From Streptomyces malaysiensis subsp. samsunensis (GTDB lineage: Bacteria > Actinomycetota > Actinomycetes > Streptomycetales > Streptomycetaceae): a DNA stretch of 64,000 nucleotides. A program made the translations under genes and the position numbers. The stretch spans positions 1-64,000 of the forward strand of contig NZ_JANIIC010000048.1 of assembly GCF_024519315.1 (NCBI RefSeq), given 5' to 3'. The notes beneath the pieces are model-generated. The model searched no databases. It had not been told where the DNA came from and saw only the letters and a list, made by a program, of their open reading frames with translations. Numbering within the stretch: position 1 is the stretch's first letter; every line of letters begins with the position of its first letter. This document shows, in pieces, positions 48,985 to 56,968 of the stretch.

Positions 48985-49491
48985 ATGACCGGCAGCCAGC
49001 TGACAGCACGGGAGCCAGCCCCGACCTCGGGAGACACGAATGGACCCGACCCCATCGCCCCCCTTCCTCCCGCTGCCCCAGTCCCCGACGCGCGGGCCGC
49101 TCTCGTCCGTGACGATCCCGCCTGGCCCTTCCGGTCGGCGTGCGCAGCCGACGGAGGCATCGCCCACCTTCGGGTCTGGAAGGCCGAAGGTGAAGGCCAC
49201 GTTGCTATCGTCACGGAGACCGGCCTCGGAGCCTCCACGACCAACAGTGCGGGTGAGATCTGGGCGGAACTCGCCGCCTGCTATCCCGGCCCGCTTGTCC
49301 TCTTCGAGCACTGGCCCGCTGGTGACTGTGACGACCACGACCGCCTCGATCAGGTCGCGATGGAATACCGGCGGCCGACCTGGCGCCGCATCTGGCCAAC
49401 CGCCCCGGCCAACCCTGACCACGACCTCTGCACGGCCTGGATGCAGGCGTACGGGCACGATCTGCTCGTCACATCCAACCCAGCCGTGTGA
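48985..49491 (+). CDS. Hypothetical protein, 168 aa
   Basis: A Pro/Ala-rich first 40 residues, then AHLRVWKAEGEGHVAIVTET, AGEIWAELAACYPGPLVLFE and DDHDRLDQVAMEYRRPTWR, a compact alpha/beta domain. ATG 48985 has GGAG ahead. I recall similar Streptomyces plasmid proteins of unknown function. The preceding gap 48824-48984 shows no clear signal. Confidence 0.6.
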   Translation: MTGSQLTAREPAPTSGDTNGPDPIAPLPPAAPVPDARAALVRDDPAWPFRSACAADGGIAHLRVWKAEGEGHVAIVTETGLGASTTNSAGEIWAELAACYPGPLVLFEHWPAGDCDDHDRLDQVAMEYRRPTWRRIWPTAPANPDHDLCTAWMQAYGHDLLVTSNPAV

Positions 49492-49639
49492 GCAGCACGA
49501 GCAACAAGGCCCGGTAGCCGCCCGCGTACTTCTGAAGCGGCTTCCGGGCGTTGCCAGTGCCCCTCATCTACGGCGATACCCGCCCCACGGCCCGCCTCCT
49601 GCGCGACCGCTCGTGGAGCAGGACGATCTCTCCACCCTC

Positions 49640-49654
49640 TTTACGGCGTAAAGA
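49640..49654. promoter_or_regulatory. TTTACGSCGTAAA palindrome, site 5
   Basis: CTTTACG-G-CGTAAAG, in the 276-bp gap before the 64-aa gene. Confidence 0.8.
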
Positions 49655-49767
49655 CCTCCCGAGCTGTCTCACCGGGGAGCAGGGGACGGGCCGCACACCA
49701 TGCACACGGTCTTGCCGAATCAGGCCACGACCGCACCCATCGACAACCTGCCTTCAGGGAGGCAGCA

Positions 49768-49962
49768 ATGCTCGAAAGCACCGACTACATCGAACCCGGC
49801 GACCGCCCCGCCGCCTGGATGGCGCTGGCCCGTGAGTACGCCGCGCGGAACTGGCCCCGACACGAGATCGCCTACGCCCTGTGCGTCGACGAACCCACCG
49901 TCGACCAGCTGCTGGCCGATGGTGGAGCGGCGCAGCAGGCGGCCCCCGCACCCGTCCAGTGA
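49768..49962 (+). CDS. Small HTH-like protein, 64 aa
   Basis: ATG 49768 with GGGAGG five bases upstream. MALAREYAARNWPRHEIAYA then LCVDEPTVDQLLADG has the spacing of a small helix-turn-helix. It overlaps the next gene as GTGA. Function unknown; DNA binding inferred. Confidence 0.6.
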   Translation: MLESTDYIEPGDRPAAWMALAREYAARNWPRHEIAYALCVDEPTVDQLLADGGAAQQAAPAPVQ

Positions 49963-50162
49963 GCACAGCGGCCGCCCGCACCTGGCGCCCGGACGGGCCC
50001 GGCTCATTCCAGGCGCCTGCCGGTGTGACCGCCGTGCGGGACCGTGATGGACGCCTCTGGACCCGCGGCGCAACCCGCTGGACTTGCACGGGCACGCACT
50101 GGATCCGGTGGCGGGGCCTGGTCGCCGAACATGGGCCGGTCACCGAAGAGCCGGCCCCGTGA
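49959..50162 (+). CDS. Small Trp/Arg-rich protein, 67 aa
   Basis: GTG 49959 in the stop of the previous gene. RTWRPDGPGSFQAPAG, VRDRDGRLWTRGATRWTCTG and WIRWRGLVAEHGP form a beta-rich, Trp-rich module that may bind nucleic acid or sugar. Coupled to the HTH-like protein. Confidence 0.55.
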   Translation: MSTAAARTWRPDGPGSFQAPAGVTAVRDRDGRLWTRGATRWTCTGTHWIRWRGLVAEHGPVTEEPAP

Positions 50163-50267
50163 CCCTGAGCGGCGCACCACGGAAACCAGCCCCGCCTCCA
50201 CCCCGTCTCGGATCGCTCATCGAGCCCCTCATCCCCTCTCATCCCTCACCCTCGTGGCGCCCTTCAT

Positions 50268-50320
50268 GGCGAAATGCGTTAATTTATTCGTTAATCTCTA
50301 ATTTAACGTCTATCCATGCA
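50268..50320 (+). promoter_or_regulatory. AT-rich promoter region of the DyP peroxidase gene
   Basis: An island of low GC with CGTTAAT twice (50277-50283, 50289-50295) and TAATTT (50299-50304), which fits a -10 box, about 60 bp before ATG 50368. The direct repeat may bind a regulator; it does not match a clear Fur or IdeR box by eye. Confidence 0.5.
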
Positions 50321-50367
50321 CAACCGGCGCATCTCCGGACGCTGGTCGGAACTGCCTGAGGGGAACC

Positions 50368-51675
50368 ATGGCTGAGGAGACACCAGCCCCGTCGGCTGAG
50401 GGGTGGAGTGGCGGTGGGTGCCCGATGGGGGCCTTCGCTCGGCGGTGGTTTCTTCAGGGTGCCGCCGTGGGTGTGGCCGGTGCGGCGGGCGGGATCGCGG
50501 CGGTCGGCGGTGGGGCGGTCGCGGACTCGGTCGGCGAGATCAAGGCGGCGCCGAGGTCGCGGGTGATTCCCTTCCATGGGTATCACCAGGCGGGGATCGC
50601 CACCGCGCCGCAACAGGTCGCGATTTTCGTGTCGTGCGATGTGACCGCCGCCAACCGCAAGGAACTCACCGAGCTCTTCCGCATGCTGACCGCGCGAGCC
50701 CGCTTCCTCACGGCGGGCGGCACGCCACCGAAGGCACCCCTGACCGCTACGCCGTCGGACAACGGCATCGTGGGGCCCACGGTCGCGGCGGATGGTCTCA
50801 CCGTGACCGTCGGAGTGGGTGCGTCCCTCTTCGATGAGCGCTACGGACTGAGCGCTCGCAAGCCGGTCCAGCTCGTCCCGATGAAACCCTTCCGCCATGA
50901 CGACCTGGACCCCGCCATGAGCCAGGGCGACCTGCTGATCCAGATCTGCGCTGATTACCGAGACACGACGGTCCACGCACTGGTCGACATCCTGACCCAC
51001 ACCACATCCGCGATGAAGCTGCGCTGGCGCGTCGACGGCCAGCGCAATCAGGAGCGCCCCGTCGGCATCCGGCGCGACTGGTTCGGCTTCCACGACGGCA
51101 TCGCCAACCCGGACGTCTCTGACGAGGCCCAGATGAACCAGGTGGTGTGGGTTCAGCCGAAGAGCGGCGAACCGGCCTGGGCCGCGGGCGGCACCTATCA
51201 CGTGGTGCGCATCGTGCACTTCTTCATCGAAGCGTGGCAGAAGGTGCCCGTTGCCCAGCAAGAACGGATCTTCGGCCGCCGCAAGGCGAGCGGCGCCCCG
51301 CTGTACGCGGTGGGCGAGAACGTCCCGGACGTGTTGGACCCGATCTACACCAATGACCCGCAGGGCCTGATCACCCCGCTGAACTGCCACATCCGCCTTG
51401 CCAATCCCCAGACCCCGCAAACCGCTGCGACCAGCGCCATCCTGCGCCGCAGCTACGACTACGACCGGAGCCCCAACCTGCGGGAACTCGACATGGGGCA
51501 TGCGTTCAACTGCTTCCAGCGGAAGCTGAACACCTACATCGCCATGCAGACCCGGCTCGAAGACGAGGCACTGGTGCCGTACATCAGCCCACGGGGCGGC
51601 GGCTACTTCTTCGCACTTCCAGGTGTTCGGGACGAGAAGGACTACTACGCCCGCGGACTCCTCGCCCGAGCCTGA
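50368..51675 (+). CDS. DyP-type haem peroxidase, Tat-exported (EfeB-like)
   Basis: 435 residues. The N-terminus FARRWFLQGAAVGVAGAAGG is a twin-arginine signal. The DyP signature GFHDGIANP (GxxDG, catalytic Asp) is at about 241-249, and HVVRIVHFFIEAW carries the haem-proximal region. EfeB-type enzymes act outside the membrane in haem iron recovery or oxidise dyes and lignin-like phenols. No EfeU/EfeO partners are here, so a stand-alone peroxidase is likely. ATG 50368 is the first good start after the AT-rich promoter. A beta-propeller lipoprotein gene follows 38 bp downstream. Confidence 0.88.
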   Translation: MAEETPAPSAEGWSGGGCPMGAFARRWFLQGAAVGVAGAAGGIAAVGGGAVADSVGEIKAAPRSRVIPFHGYHQAGIATAPQQVAIFVSCDVTAANRKELTELFRMLTARARFLTAGGTPPKAPLTATPSDNGIVGPTVAADGLTVTVGVGASLFDERYGLSARKPVQLVPMKPFRHDDLDPAMSQGDLLIQICADYRDTTVHALVDILTHTTSAMKLRWRVDGQRNQERPVGIRRDWFGFHDGIANPDVSDEAQMNQVVWVQPKSGEPAWAAGGTYHVVRIVHFFIEAWQKVPVAQQERIFGRRKASGAPLYAVGENVPDVLDPIYTNDPQGLITPLNCHIRLANPQTPQTAATSAILRRSYDYDRSPNLRELDMGHAFNCFQRKLNTYIAMQTRLEDEALVPYISPRGGGYFFALPGVRDEKDYYARGLLARA

Positions 51676-51713
51676 CCCCCGGCCGAATCACTGCACCGCG
51701 CACAGGAGGCGAG

Positions 51714-52757
51714 ATGTTCTCTGTCCTGCGGACCCGGGCCGGCAGCGGCCATCGGCGCCCCGGCAGGCCGCTCCAGTCGGTCCTGGCGGCAGGCATCGGG
51801 ATTCTGTTGGTCTCCTGTACGTCCACCGGTGTGGACAAGGAAGCCACGCACGTGCCGACCGCACCCAGGGGCGGTACCAGTGGCCGGGTGTATGTCACGA
51901 ATCAGCAGGACAATACCGTCTCGGTGGTCGACGCCCGCACCTACAAGGTCGTCGCGACTGTGCCGGCCGGCCTGGCACCCGAAGGCATCGCTGTCACCAA
52001 GGACGGCAGGCACCTGTACATTGCCAACAACGGTTCGGCCCGGGTCTCGGTCGTTGACACCCGGAAAAAGAAGATCGTCAAGACCGTGCGGGTGGGGAAG
52101 AGCCCCACCGGTATCGGTCTCAGCCCCGACGGAAGGGCCCTTTACGTCGCCAACGGCCGCTCGAACACCGTCTCGGTGATCGGCATCGGGACCAACCGGG
52201 TTGCCAAAACCATCTCGGTCGGCAAGTCCCCGGTGAACGTGGCGTTCAGCCGCGACGGTCGTACGGCCTACGTGGCGAATTCCGGGTCGGGCAGCCTGTC
52301 GGTGATCGACACCCGTACACGCCGGGTCGTCCGGCGACTCCCAGCGGGGCGCTTCCCCGTGGCGGTCGCCATCACCCCGGACGGGAAGTCGGCCTACGTC
52401 GCCGACGAAGTGGGAAAGCGGGTCCTGGCCATCTCGACCCGCACCGGCAAGGCGACCGCCGTGCGGGTCGGCCAGGGACCCTTCGACGTGGCCGTCGCGC
52501 CCGATGGCCGTCGCGCCTACTCCGCCGATCTCGGCCCGGGCAACATCTCGGTGATCGACACTGGCACCCACCGGGTCTCGGCGACCATCGCCCTGGGCCC
52601 TCCCGGCACCGACCCCTTCAATCTGGAGGTCACCGGCCAGGCGGTCTACGTCGCGAACCAGGGAGCGGGCACTCTCTCGGTCATCGACCCGAATTCCCGC
52701 AAGGTCGTCGCGACGGTCACCCTTGGCGCCAGCCCGTACGGCGTGACGGCCAGCTGA
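51714..52757 (+). CDS. YVTN beta-propeller lipoprotein, 347 aa
   Basis: A signal peptide ends in the lipobox LLVSC near residue 35. The mature protein is a seven-bladed propeller of YVTN-type repeats: VYVTNQQDNTVSVVD, LYIANNGSARVSVVD, LYVANGRSNTVSVI, AYVANSGSGSLSVID, AYVADEVGKRVLAIS, AYSADLGPGNISVID, VYVANQGAGTLSVID. These surface proteins usually bind partners. It is probably cotranscribed with the DyP peroxidase, so both would act at the cell surface. ATG 51714 has AGGAGG upstream. The gap 52758-52989 is Ser/Gly-like repetitive sequence with no accepted gene. Confidence 0.88.
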   Translation: MFSVLRTRAGSGHRRPGRPLQSVLAAGIGILLVSCTSTGVDKEATHVPTAPRGGTSGRVYVTNQQDNTVSVVDARTYKVVATVPAGLAPEGIAVTKDGRHLYIANNGSARVSVVDTRKKKIVKTVRVGKSPTGIGLSPDGRALYVANGRSNTVSVIGIGTNRVAKTISVGKSPVNVAFSRDGRTAYVANSGSGSLSVIDTRTRRVVRRLPAGRFPVAVAITPDGKSAYVADEVGKRVLAISTRTGKATAVRVGQGPFDVAVAPDGRRAYSADLGPGNISVIDTGTHRVSATIALGPPGTDPFNLEVTGQAVYVANQGAGTLSVIDPNSRKVVATVTLGASPYGVTAS

Positions 52758-52989
52758 GCCCGCTACGCACGCCGGTACGGGCTGACGCCTCGGCGGGCGG
52801 CACCGGTGGTGAGGACGACTCGCCCTCCTCCACCAGCGGTGGCGGCACGTCATCCGGCGAGTCGTCGTCAACGGCCTCCAGGGGTGGCGGGTCGTCATGC
52901 GGGCGGGTCGTCGTCCAGCGGCAGCGGTGATCTGACAGGGCAATGGGACGGGCCGCGGGGCCCGCCCCCTTCACATGCCCGGTAGGGGC

Positions 52990-53205
52990 CTACTCGGGCG
53001 GCGTCGGCGTGTCGTGGCTGCGGTACATCGCCTGGATGTCGAGCTCCAGCTTCACCGTGGGGCCGACCACGGCGATGCCGCGGGCGAGCATATTGCGCCA
53101 GTTCAGGGTGTAGTCCTCGCGGTGCAGCTCCGCCGTGGCGAGGGCGGCGCAGCGCAGTTCCTGGTCGTAGCCGCCGTTCACGGCGCCGAGGTAGGTGGAC
53201 GTGCC
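52990..53205 (-). pseudogene. YceI-family protein, C-terminal remnant
   Basis: About 71 codons (TAELHREDYTLNWRNMLARG, VVGPTVKLELDIQAMYRS) match the last strands of YceI lipocalin-like proteins, where the ELDIQA-type ending is characteristic. The upstream part of this frame is unrelated and lies antisense to the DUF1643 gene, so the N-terminal two thirds are missing. A deletion or recombination joint near 53205 is inferred. Confidence 0.65.
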
Positions 53206-53301
53206 GAGCCGCCCTCGATGCCCGTCCACGGGCTTCGGAACAGCGGCCCCGCCAAAGCCCGCGCATCTCTTCGACAACACCCGCCGTACGAACGGACAGC
53301 C

Positions 53302-53850
53302 ATGGAATCCCTTGAACAGGCCCCCACCGCGGCCCCTGAGATACGGCGCGCCGCAGTCATCTCGGACTGCGGCCGGTACCGCTATCTCCTGGTGCGGCAA
53401 TGGGCGGACACCGGCCCCACAGCAGTGTTCGTACTGCTGAACCCCAGCACCGCTGATGGGACCAGCGACGACCACACCAGCGGGCACTGCATCCGCTACG
53501 CCCGGAGCTGGGGCTGCGGCGCCCTGCTCATCGTCAACCTCTACGCCTGGCGCGCGACCAAGCCGATCGATCTCGGACGGTCGAAGACCCGGTAGGCCCC
53601 GAGAATGACGCCTTCCTGTACGCCGCTGCCGCCTCCGCCGAGGACTCCGGCGGTCCACTCGTCGGGGGATGGGGCATCCATGCCCGACCGGACCGCATCT
53701 CCGCTGTCCTCGCACTGCCTCACATGCGCCGACTCAGCGCCCTCGCGGTCACCCGGCTGGGACAGCCCCACCACCCGCTCAGGCTGAGCCAGGCCCGGAA
53801 ACCGGCCCGCTGGACACCGCCGAGCAATCAGGCCTCTCTCTCGCCACCGT
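53302..53850 (+). pseudogene. DUF1643 protein broken by a frameshift
   Basis: Frame 1 (ATG 53302 to TAG 53595) reads YRYLLVRQWADTGPTAVFVL, LNPSTADGTSDDHTSGHCI and LLIVNLYAWRATKPIDLGR, the start of DUF1643. After GGACGGTCGAAG (about 53575-53587) the next frame continues EDPVGPENDAFLYAAAASAE, GGPLVGGWGIHARPDRI and LALPHMRRLSALAVT, the usual second half. One lost or gained base explains this. The 3' end runs without a stop into the following gene, so the boundary at 53850 is approximate. Confidence 0.75.
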
Positions 53851-53879
53851 GGCAGGGTGATTCCAGTACTGCGCTGGCC

Positions 53880-54245
53880 GTGGTCATCATGCGCCCCGGC
53901 CTCCCCGACATCCGGCTGGGCCCTTACGCGTTCCCGCACCAGGCGACCTCGGTCGCGAGCAGCCTGCGCCTCCAGATGCACAGCACCCAGCACGTGGACG
54001 GCACCACCGTGACCGTTCAGCCGTACCGGCCGCACCTCACCCACCAGGATCCCCACGTCCCGACGGACACCTTCCAGCTCGCCAGAATGATGGATGAGGA
54101 GGAACCGAGCGCGGTGATGGGGCACGACTTCCCCGACCTGTGGGCACGCCTCCACGCACACGAGGGGCACGACCGCGCGAGTTCCATCTGGCGCGCGGCC
54201 TGCACCATGTACGACGCGATACACAGCGAGGCCGTCTCCGAGTGA
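53880..54245 (+). CDS. Hypothetical protein, about 121 aa
   Basis: RPGLPDIRLGPYAFPHQATS, HVDGTTVTVQPYRPHLTHQ and MGHDFPDLWARLHAHEG then RASSIWRAACTMYDAI make a small alpha/beta protein of a type I have seen on Streptomyces plasmids. The start is uncertain: GTG 53880 or ATG 53889, neither with a good ribosome site, and the frame is open from the DUF1643 remnant. A 20-bp hairpin follows. Confidence 0.5.
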   Translation: MVIMRPGLPDIRLGPYAFPHQATSVASSLRLQMHSTQHVDGTTVTVQPYRPHLTHQDPHVPTDTFQLARMMDEEEPSAVMGHDFPDLWARLHAHEGHDRASSIWRAACTMYDAIHSEAVSE

Positions 54246-54311
54246 GTAGGCGCCCAGGAGACGGCCTCGCATCGACCGTCCATCCCGCAGGACTGCGGAC
54301 GATCCGCGCCC

Positions 54312-54359
54312 CGAAGAGCCCCGCACCCTGGACACGCTTCCAGGGTGCGGGGCTCTTCG
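54312..54359 (+). terminator. Very strong perfect hairpin
   Basis: A 20-bp perfect stem (54312-54331 with 54340-54359, arm beginning CGAAGAGCCCCG) and an 8-nt loop, isolating the par region from upstream transcription. Confidence 0.9.
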
Positions 54360-54373
54360 TGTTTCACGAGTGA

Positions 54374-54390
54374 TCTTTACGCCGTAAAGA
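54374..54390. promoter_or_regulatory. TTTACGSCGTAAA palindrome, site 6
   Basis: TCTTTACG-C-CGTAAAGA, 302 bp upstream of parB. Confidence 0.85.
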
Positions 54391-54592
54391 GCCTGCCGCG
54401 CCCGACCGGGTGGGGGAGCCCTCCTTGCTGACGTAGAACGCTCAGTGCTTGGAGACCCGTGGAAGTGAAGCCCTGCGTCAGCGCCCAGCGCCCAAGGGAC
54501 CGATTCGGATTGCCCAGTTGAGGCGCTGGACAGTGTGCCGATGGCGACCACCAGGTCCGCCGTCAGGCCCAGCGGCGCCTCGCGATGACGGC

Positions 54593-54607
54593 CTTTACGG
54601 CGTAAAG
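54593..54607. promoter_or_regulatory. TTTACGSCGTAAA palindrome, site 7
   Basis: CTTTACG-G-CGTAAAG, 85 bp upstream of the parB start, in a position to act as an operator. Opposite centre base to site 6. The rest of the 54246-54692 gap holds no accepted gene. Confidence 0.85.
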
Positions 54608-54692
54608 ACCGGGGGAGTGCGAGCCATGGCGTGCTCTGCTCGTTAAGCTCCAGCCTGAGAACCCCCATCGAGTACCACCCTCAGGAGCGTGA

Positions 54693-55883
54693 ATGGCCGG
54701 GGCGCAGAACAGCCTGTCCGTGGCGGAACGACGGGCCCAGCGGGAAGCGGAGCGACGTGCTGAGCAAGGGCGCCAGCGCGCTGAAGCCGAGCAGAGGGCT
54801 GCAGGCAGCGGCTTCGAGGTGGCGATCGAAGAACTCGCCAACAATCCCCGCAACGCTCGCGAGCAGCTTGAGGGACTCGAAGGGCTCGCCAGCACCTACG
54901 AGTCCGTCGGCCTGCTCCAACCGGTCGCCGCGATCCCGGCCGAGGTTTTCAAGGCGGCCTTTCCGGAGAACGCGGACGAGATCGGCGACGCCCGCTTCGT
55001 GGTCATCGGCGGCAACCGACGCCTTGCGGCGGCCCGGCTCGCGGGCCTGGAGAAGCTGCCCGTCCTGGTGAACAGGAAGGCCACGACACGCAAGAACATT
55101 CTGGTCGCGGCCGCCACTGAGAACCTCTCGCGCGAGGAGCTCAAGCCGTTCGAGGAGCTCGCGACCATTGAGGAACTCAAGAAGGAATTCGGGACCTACG
55201 AAGCGGTCGCCAAGGTCCTCGGGAAGTCCGGCGGATGGGTCTCCCAGCGTCGACGTCTGCACAACCTGCAGCCTGAGGTCCGCCAGGCCCTTGAGGAACG
55301 CATCCCCGGTATGACGATCGAGCTGGCCCGAGACCTTGGCACGATCAAGGACCGCGACGAGCAGCTCGCTGCCTGGGAGCAAGAGAGGGCCCTGGCGGCC
55401 GCTCGTGATGCTGAGCCCAAGCCAGACAAGGGCCGGAAGCAGGGCGGCGCCAGCAAGAAGGCCGCGAAGAAGCCGGTCCCCAAGCAGGGCGGCGCCGGTG
55501 GTGACGAACTGGACGAGGCCACCAAGGCGCGGCGAGAAGCGTGCCTGGCGACCGTCTTGGATTTCACTGAGGATGCATCCCGGCTCCACATCATCGCCCT
55601 GCAGGCCTCAACCGACCCGGATGAAGCTGTTGCGCTCGCATCTCAGTGGCTGGGCGAAGCCGGCATCGGTGCCTCAGCTCTGAGCCTTCCGTCGCTGCCC
55701 GGCGATGAGGGCAAGGGCCGACAGGCGAGGGCCGCACTCGCGCTCTCGCTCGCGCACTGCGAAATCCACATGGTGCGCAACGGCGGCAACGACGCTGCAC
55801 ATGCCAGCGCCTACCTGGACTGGCTGGGCACGCACACCGACTACGAGCAAGCCGACGACGCCGAGTCCGCCCTCACCGCGTAA
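54693..55883 (+). CDS. parB: ParB/KorB-type partition protein
   Basis: 396 residues. A charged coil (1-38) is followed by the ParB N-terminal domain with IEELANNPRNAREQL, then RFVVIGGNRRLAAARLAGL (the GxRRxxA nucleotide-binding box, about 102-120) and TENLSREELKPFEELATIEE. The helix-turn-helix at about 165-190 (GTYEAVAKVLGKSGGWVSQR) binds the centromere. A Lys-rich linker (240-270) precedes a C-terminal dimer domain. ParB proteins load on parS, switch with CTP and segregate plasmids with ParA; the KorB branch also represses promoters. ATG 54693 has AGGAG five bases upstream. Nine TTTACGSCGTAAA sites are its likely targets. Confidence 0.9.
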   Translation: MAGAQNSLSVAERRAQREAERRAEQGRQRAEAEQRAAGSGFEVAIEELANNPRNAREQLEGLEGLASTYESVGLLQPVAAIPAEVFKAAFPENADEIGDARFVVIGGNRRLAAARLAGLEKLPVLVNRKATTRKNILVAAATENLSREELKPFEELATIEELKKEFGTYEAVAKVLGKSGGWVSQRRRLHNLQPEVRQALEERIPGMTIELARDLGTIKDRDEQLAAWEQERALAAARDAEPKPDKGRKQGGASKKAAKKPVPKQGGAGGDELDEATKARREACLATVLDFTEDASRLHIIALQASTDPDEAVALASQWLGEAGIGASALSLPSLPGDEGKGRQARAALALSLAHCEIHMVRNGGNDAAHASAYLDWLGTHTDYEQADDAESALTA

Positions 55884-55898
55884 CTACGGAGACTCTTC

Positions 55899-56747
55899 GT
55901 GACCACAGACGCTCAACCCCTCCCGGAGGACACCGGACGCAAAACCCGCGTCCTCGTGTGCACTAACGGCTCCGCCGGGTCCGGGAAATCAACCACAGCC
56001 GCCGCTCTCGCCTACGCCGCAGCCAAGAAAAAGAAGAAGGTCTGCGTCATCGGCTTCGACAAGCAGCGGGACATCTCCCGCCTGCTCGGGTACGACGACC
56101 CGGACGGAGACGAAGACCTGCCCACCCTGTACGACGTGGTGGACAAGATCTGCTCCCTCGCCGAAGCAGTCGTGCCAGCCCTGGACAGCAAGACCAAAGA
56201 GGTCATCCCGAATCTGTGGGTCGTACTCGAGTCGAAGAAGCTCGAACACCTGGACTTCAAGCTCGCGGGCGAGACCGCGAGAGAAATGTGGATGTTCCAC
56301 CTCATCGGTGAACTGCGAGGGCGCTTCGATCTCATCGTCTTCGACTGCCCCGGCGACGTGAAGCTCGCGACGATAGGAGCGATCATCGCCGGAGACGAAG
56401 TCGTCGGCTGCACCAAGTCCCAGGAGAAGGAAGCACGCGGCCTCACCGAACTTGAGGACAAGATCGCCGAGGTGGCGAGGGCGTACGGCCACACAGGCAT
56501 GCCCACCGGCATCGACTGGGTGGTCATCACCGAAGGCGTCGAGCACAACTCACAGGGCAAGGTCTACAAGGACATGGAGAACCAGCTCCGGGAGGCCTAC
56601 GGAGACATCGTCCTGGAGACGGTCAGCGACGACGTCAAGGTCCCCGAGGCCTACACGGCAGGCCTGCCCGTGACGCTCTTCAACCCGAACTGCCGGGCCG
56701 CCAAGGCCTACGCGAAGATCGGTCGGCAGATGAATCTGTACCGATGA
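55899..56747 (+). CDS. parA: ParA-type partition ATPase
   Basis: 282 residues. VLVCTNGSAGSGKSTTAAAL (about 18-37) is the P-loop. It fits a classical GxxxxGKS and lacks the early lysine of the deviant KGGxGKT usual in ParA/MinD. Walker A' (KVCVIGFDKQRDISRLLGYD) and FDLIVFDCPGDVKLATIGAI (Walker B) are typical of ParA. It lies 15 bp after parB, GTG 55899 with GGAG upstream. The order parB-parA reverses the common parA-parB. Expected to pattern on the nucleoid and move ParB-bound plasmids. Confidence 0.85.
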   Translation: MTTDAQPLPEDTGRKTRVLVCTNGSAGSGKSTTAAALAYAAAKKKKKVCVIGFDKQRDISRLLGYDDPDGDEDLPTLYDVVDKICSLAEAVVPALDSKTKEVIPNLWVVLESKKLEHLDFKLAGETAREMWMFHLIGELRGRFDLIVFDCPGDVKLATIGAIIAGDEVVGCTKSQEKEARGLTELEDKIAEVARAYGHTGMPTGIDWVVITEGVEHNSQGKVYKDMENQLREAYGDIVLETVSDDVKVPEAYTAGLPVTLFNPNCRAAKAYAKIGRQMNLYR

Positions 56748-56750
56748 CCT

Positions 56751-56765
56751 CCTTACGCCGTAAAG
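56751..56765. promoter_or_regulatory. TTTACGSCGTAAA palindrome, site 8 (one mismatch)
   Basis: CCTTACG-C-CGTAAAG, 3 bp after the parA stop; one arm base differs from consensus. Confidence 0.75.
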
Positions 56766-56773
56766 ATCACCCC

Positions 56774-56803
56774 CGACCCCCGGAGCCCCCGCGCCGGGGG
56801 TCG
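56774..56803 (+). terminator. Hairpin between two TTTACG palindromes
   Basis: CGACCCCCGG (56774-56783) with CCGGGGGTCG (56794-56803), 10-bp stem, lying exactly between sites 8 and 9. Confidence 0.75.
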
Positions 56804-56806
56804 CCT

Positions 56807-56821
56807 CTTTACGGCGTAAAG
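56807..56821. promoter_or_regulatory. TTTACGSCGTAAA palindrome, site 9
   Basis: CTTTACG-G-CGTAAAG. Opposite centre base to site 8, so the pair is inverted about the hairpin. Confidence 0.85.
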
Positions 56822-56968
56822 AAGCAGCAGGGGCCGCCGACAGGAGCGGCCAAGCGATCACTTTTCGCTGACGATCCGCAACAGACGCCTCCGCGACCCT
56901 CCAACCCGCCACACCTCGTGGGAGTGTGAGAGCTGCTCATTAGTGAGGTACGAACAGGGGAGTGGTAC

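Noticed and set aside
53541..54668. Minus-strand frame of 375 codons opposite DUF1643 and the region before parB
   Set aside because: It spans a 20-bp terminator hairpin and two palindromes and has an Arg/Gly-rich shadow composition.
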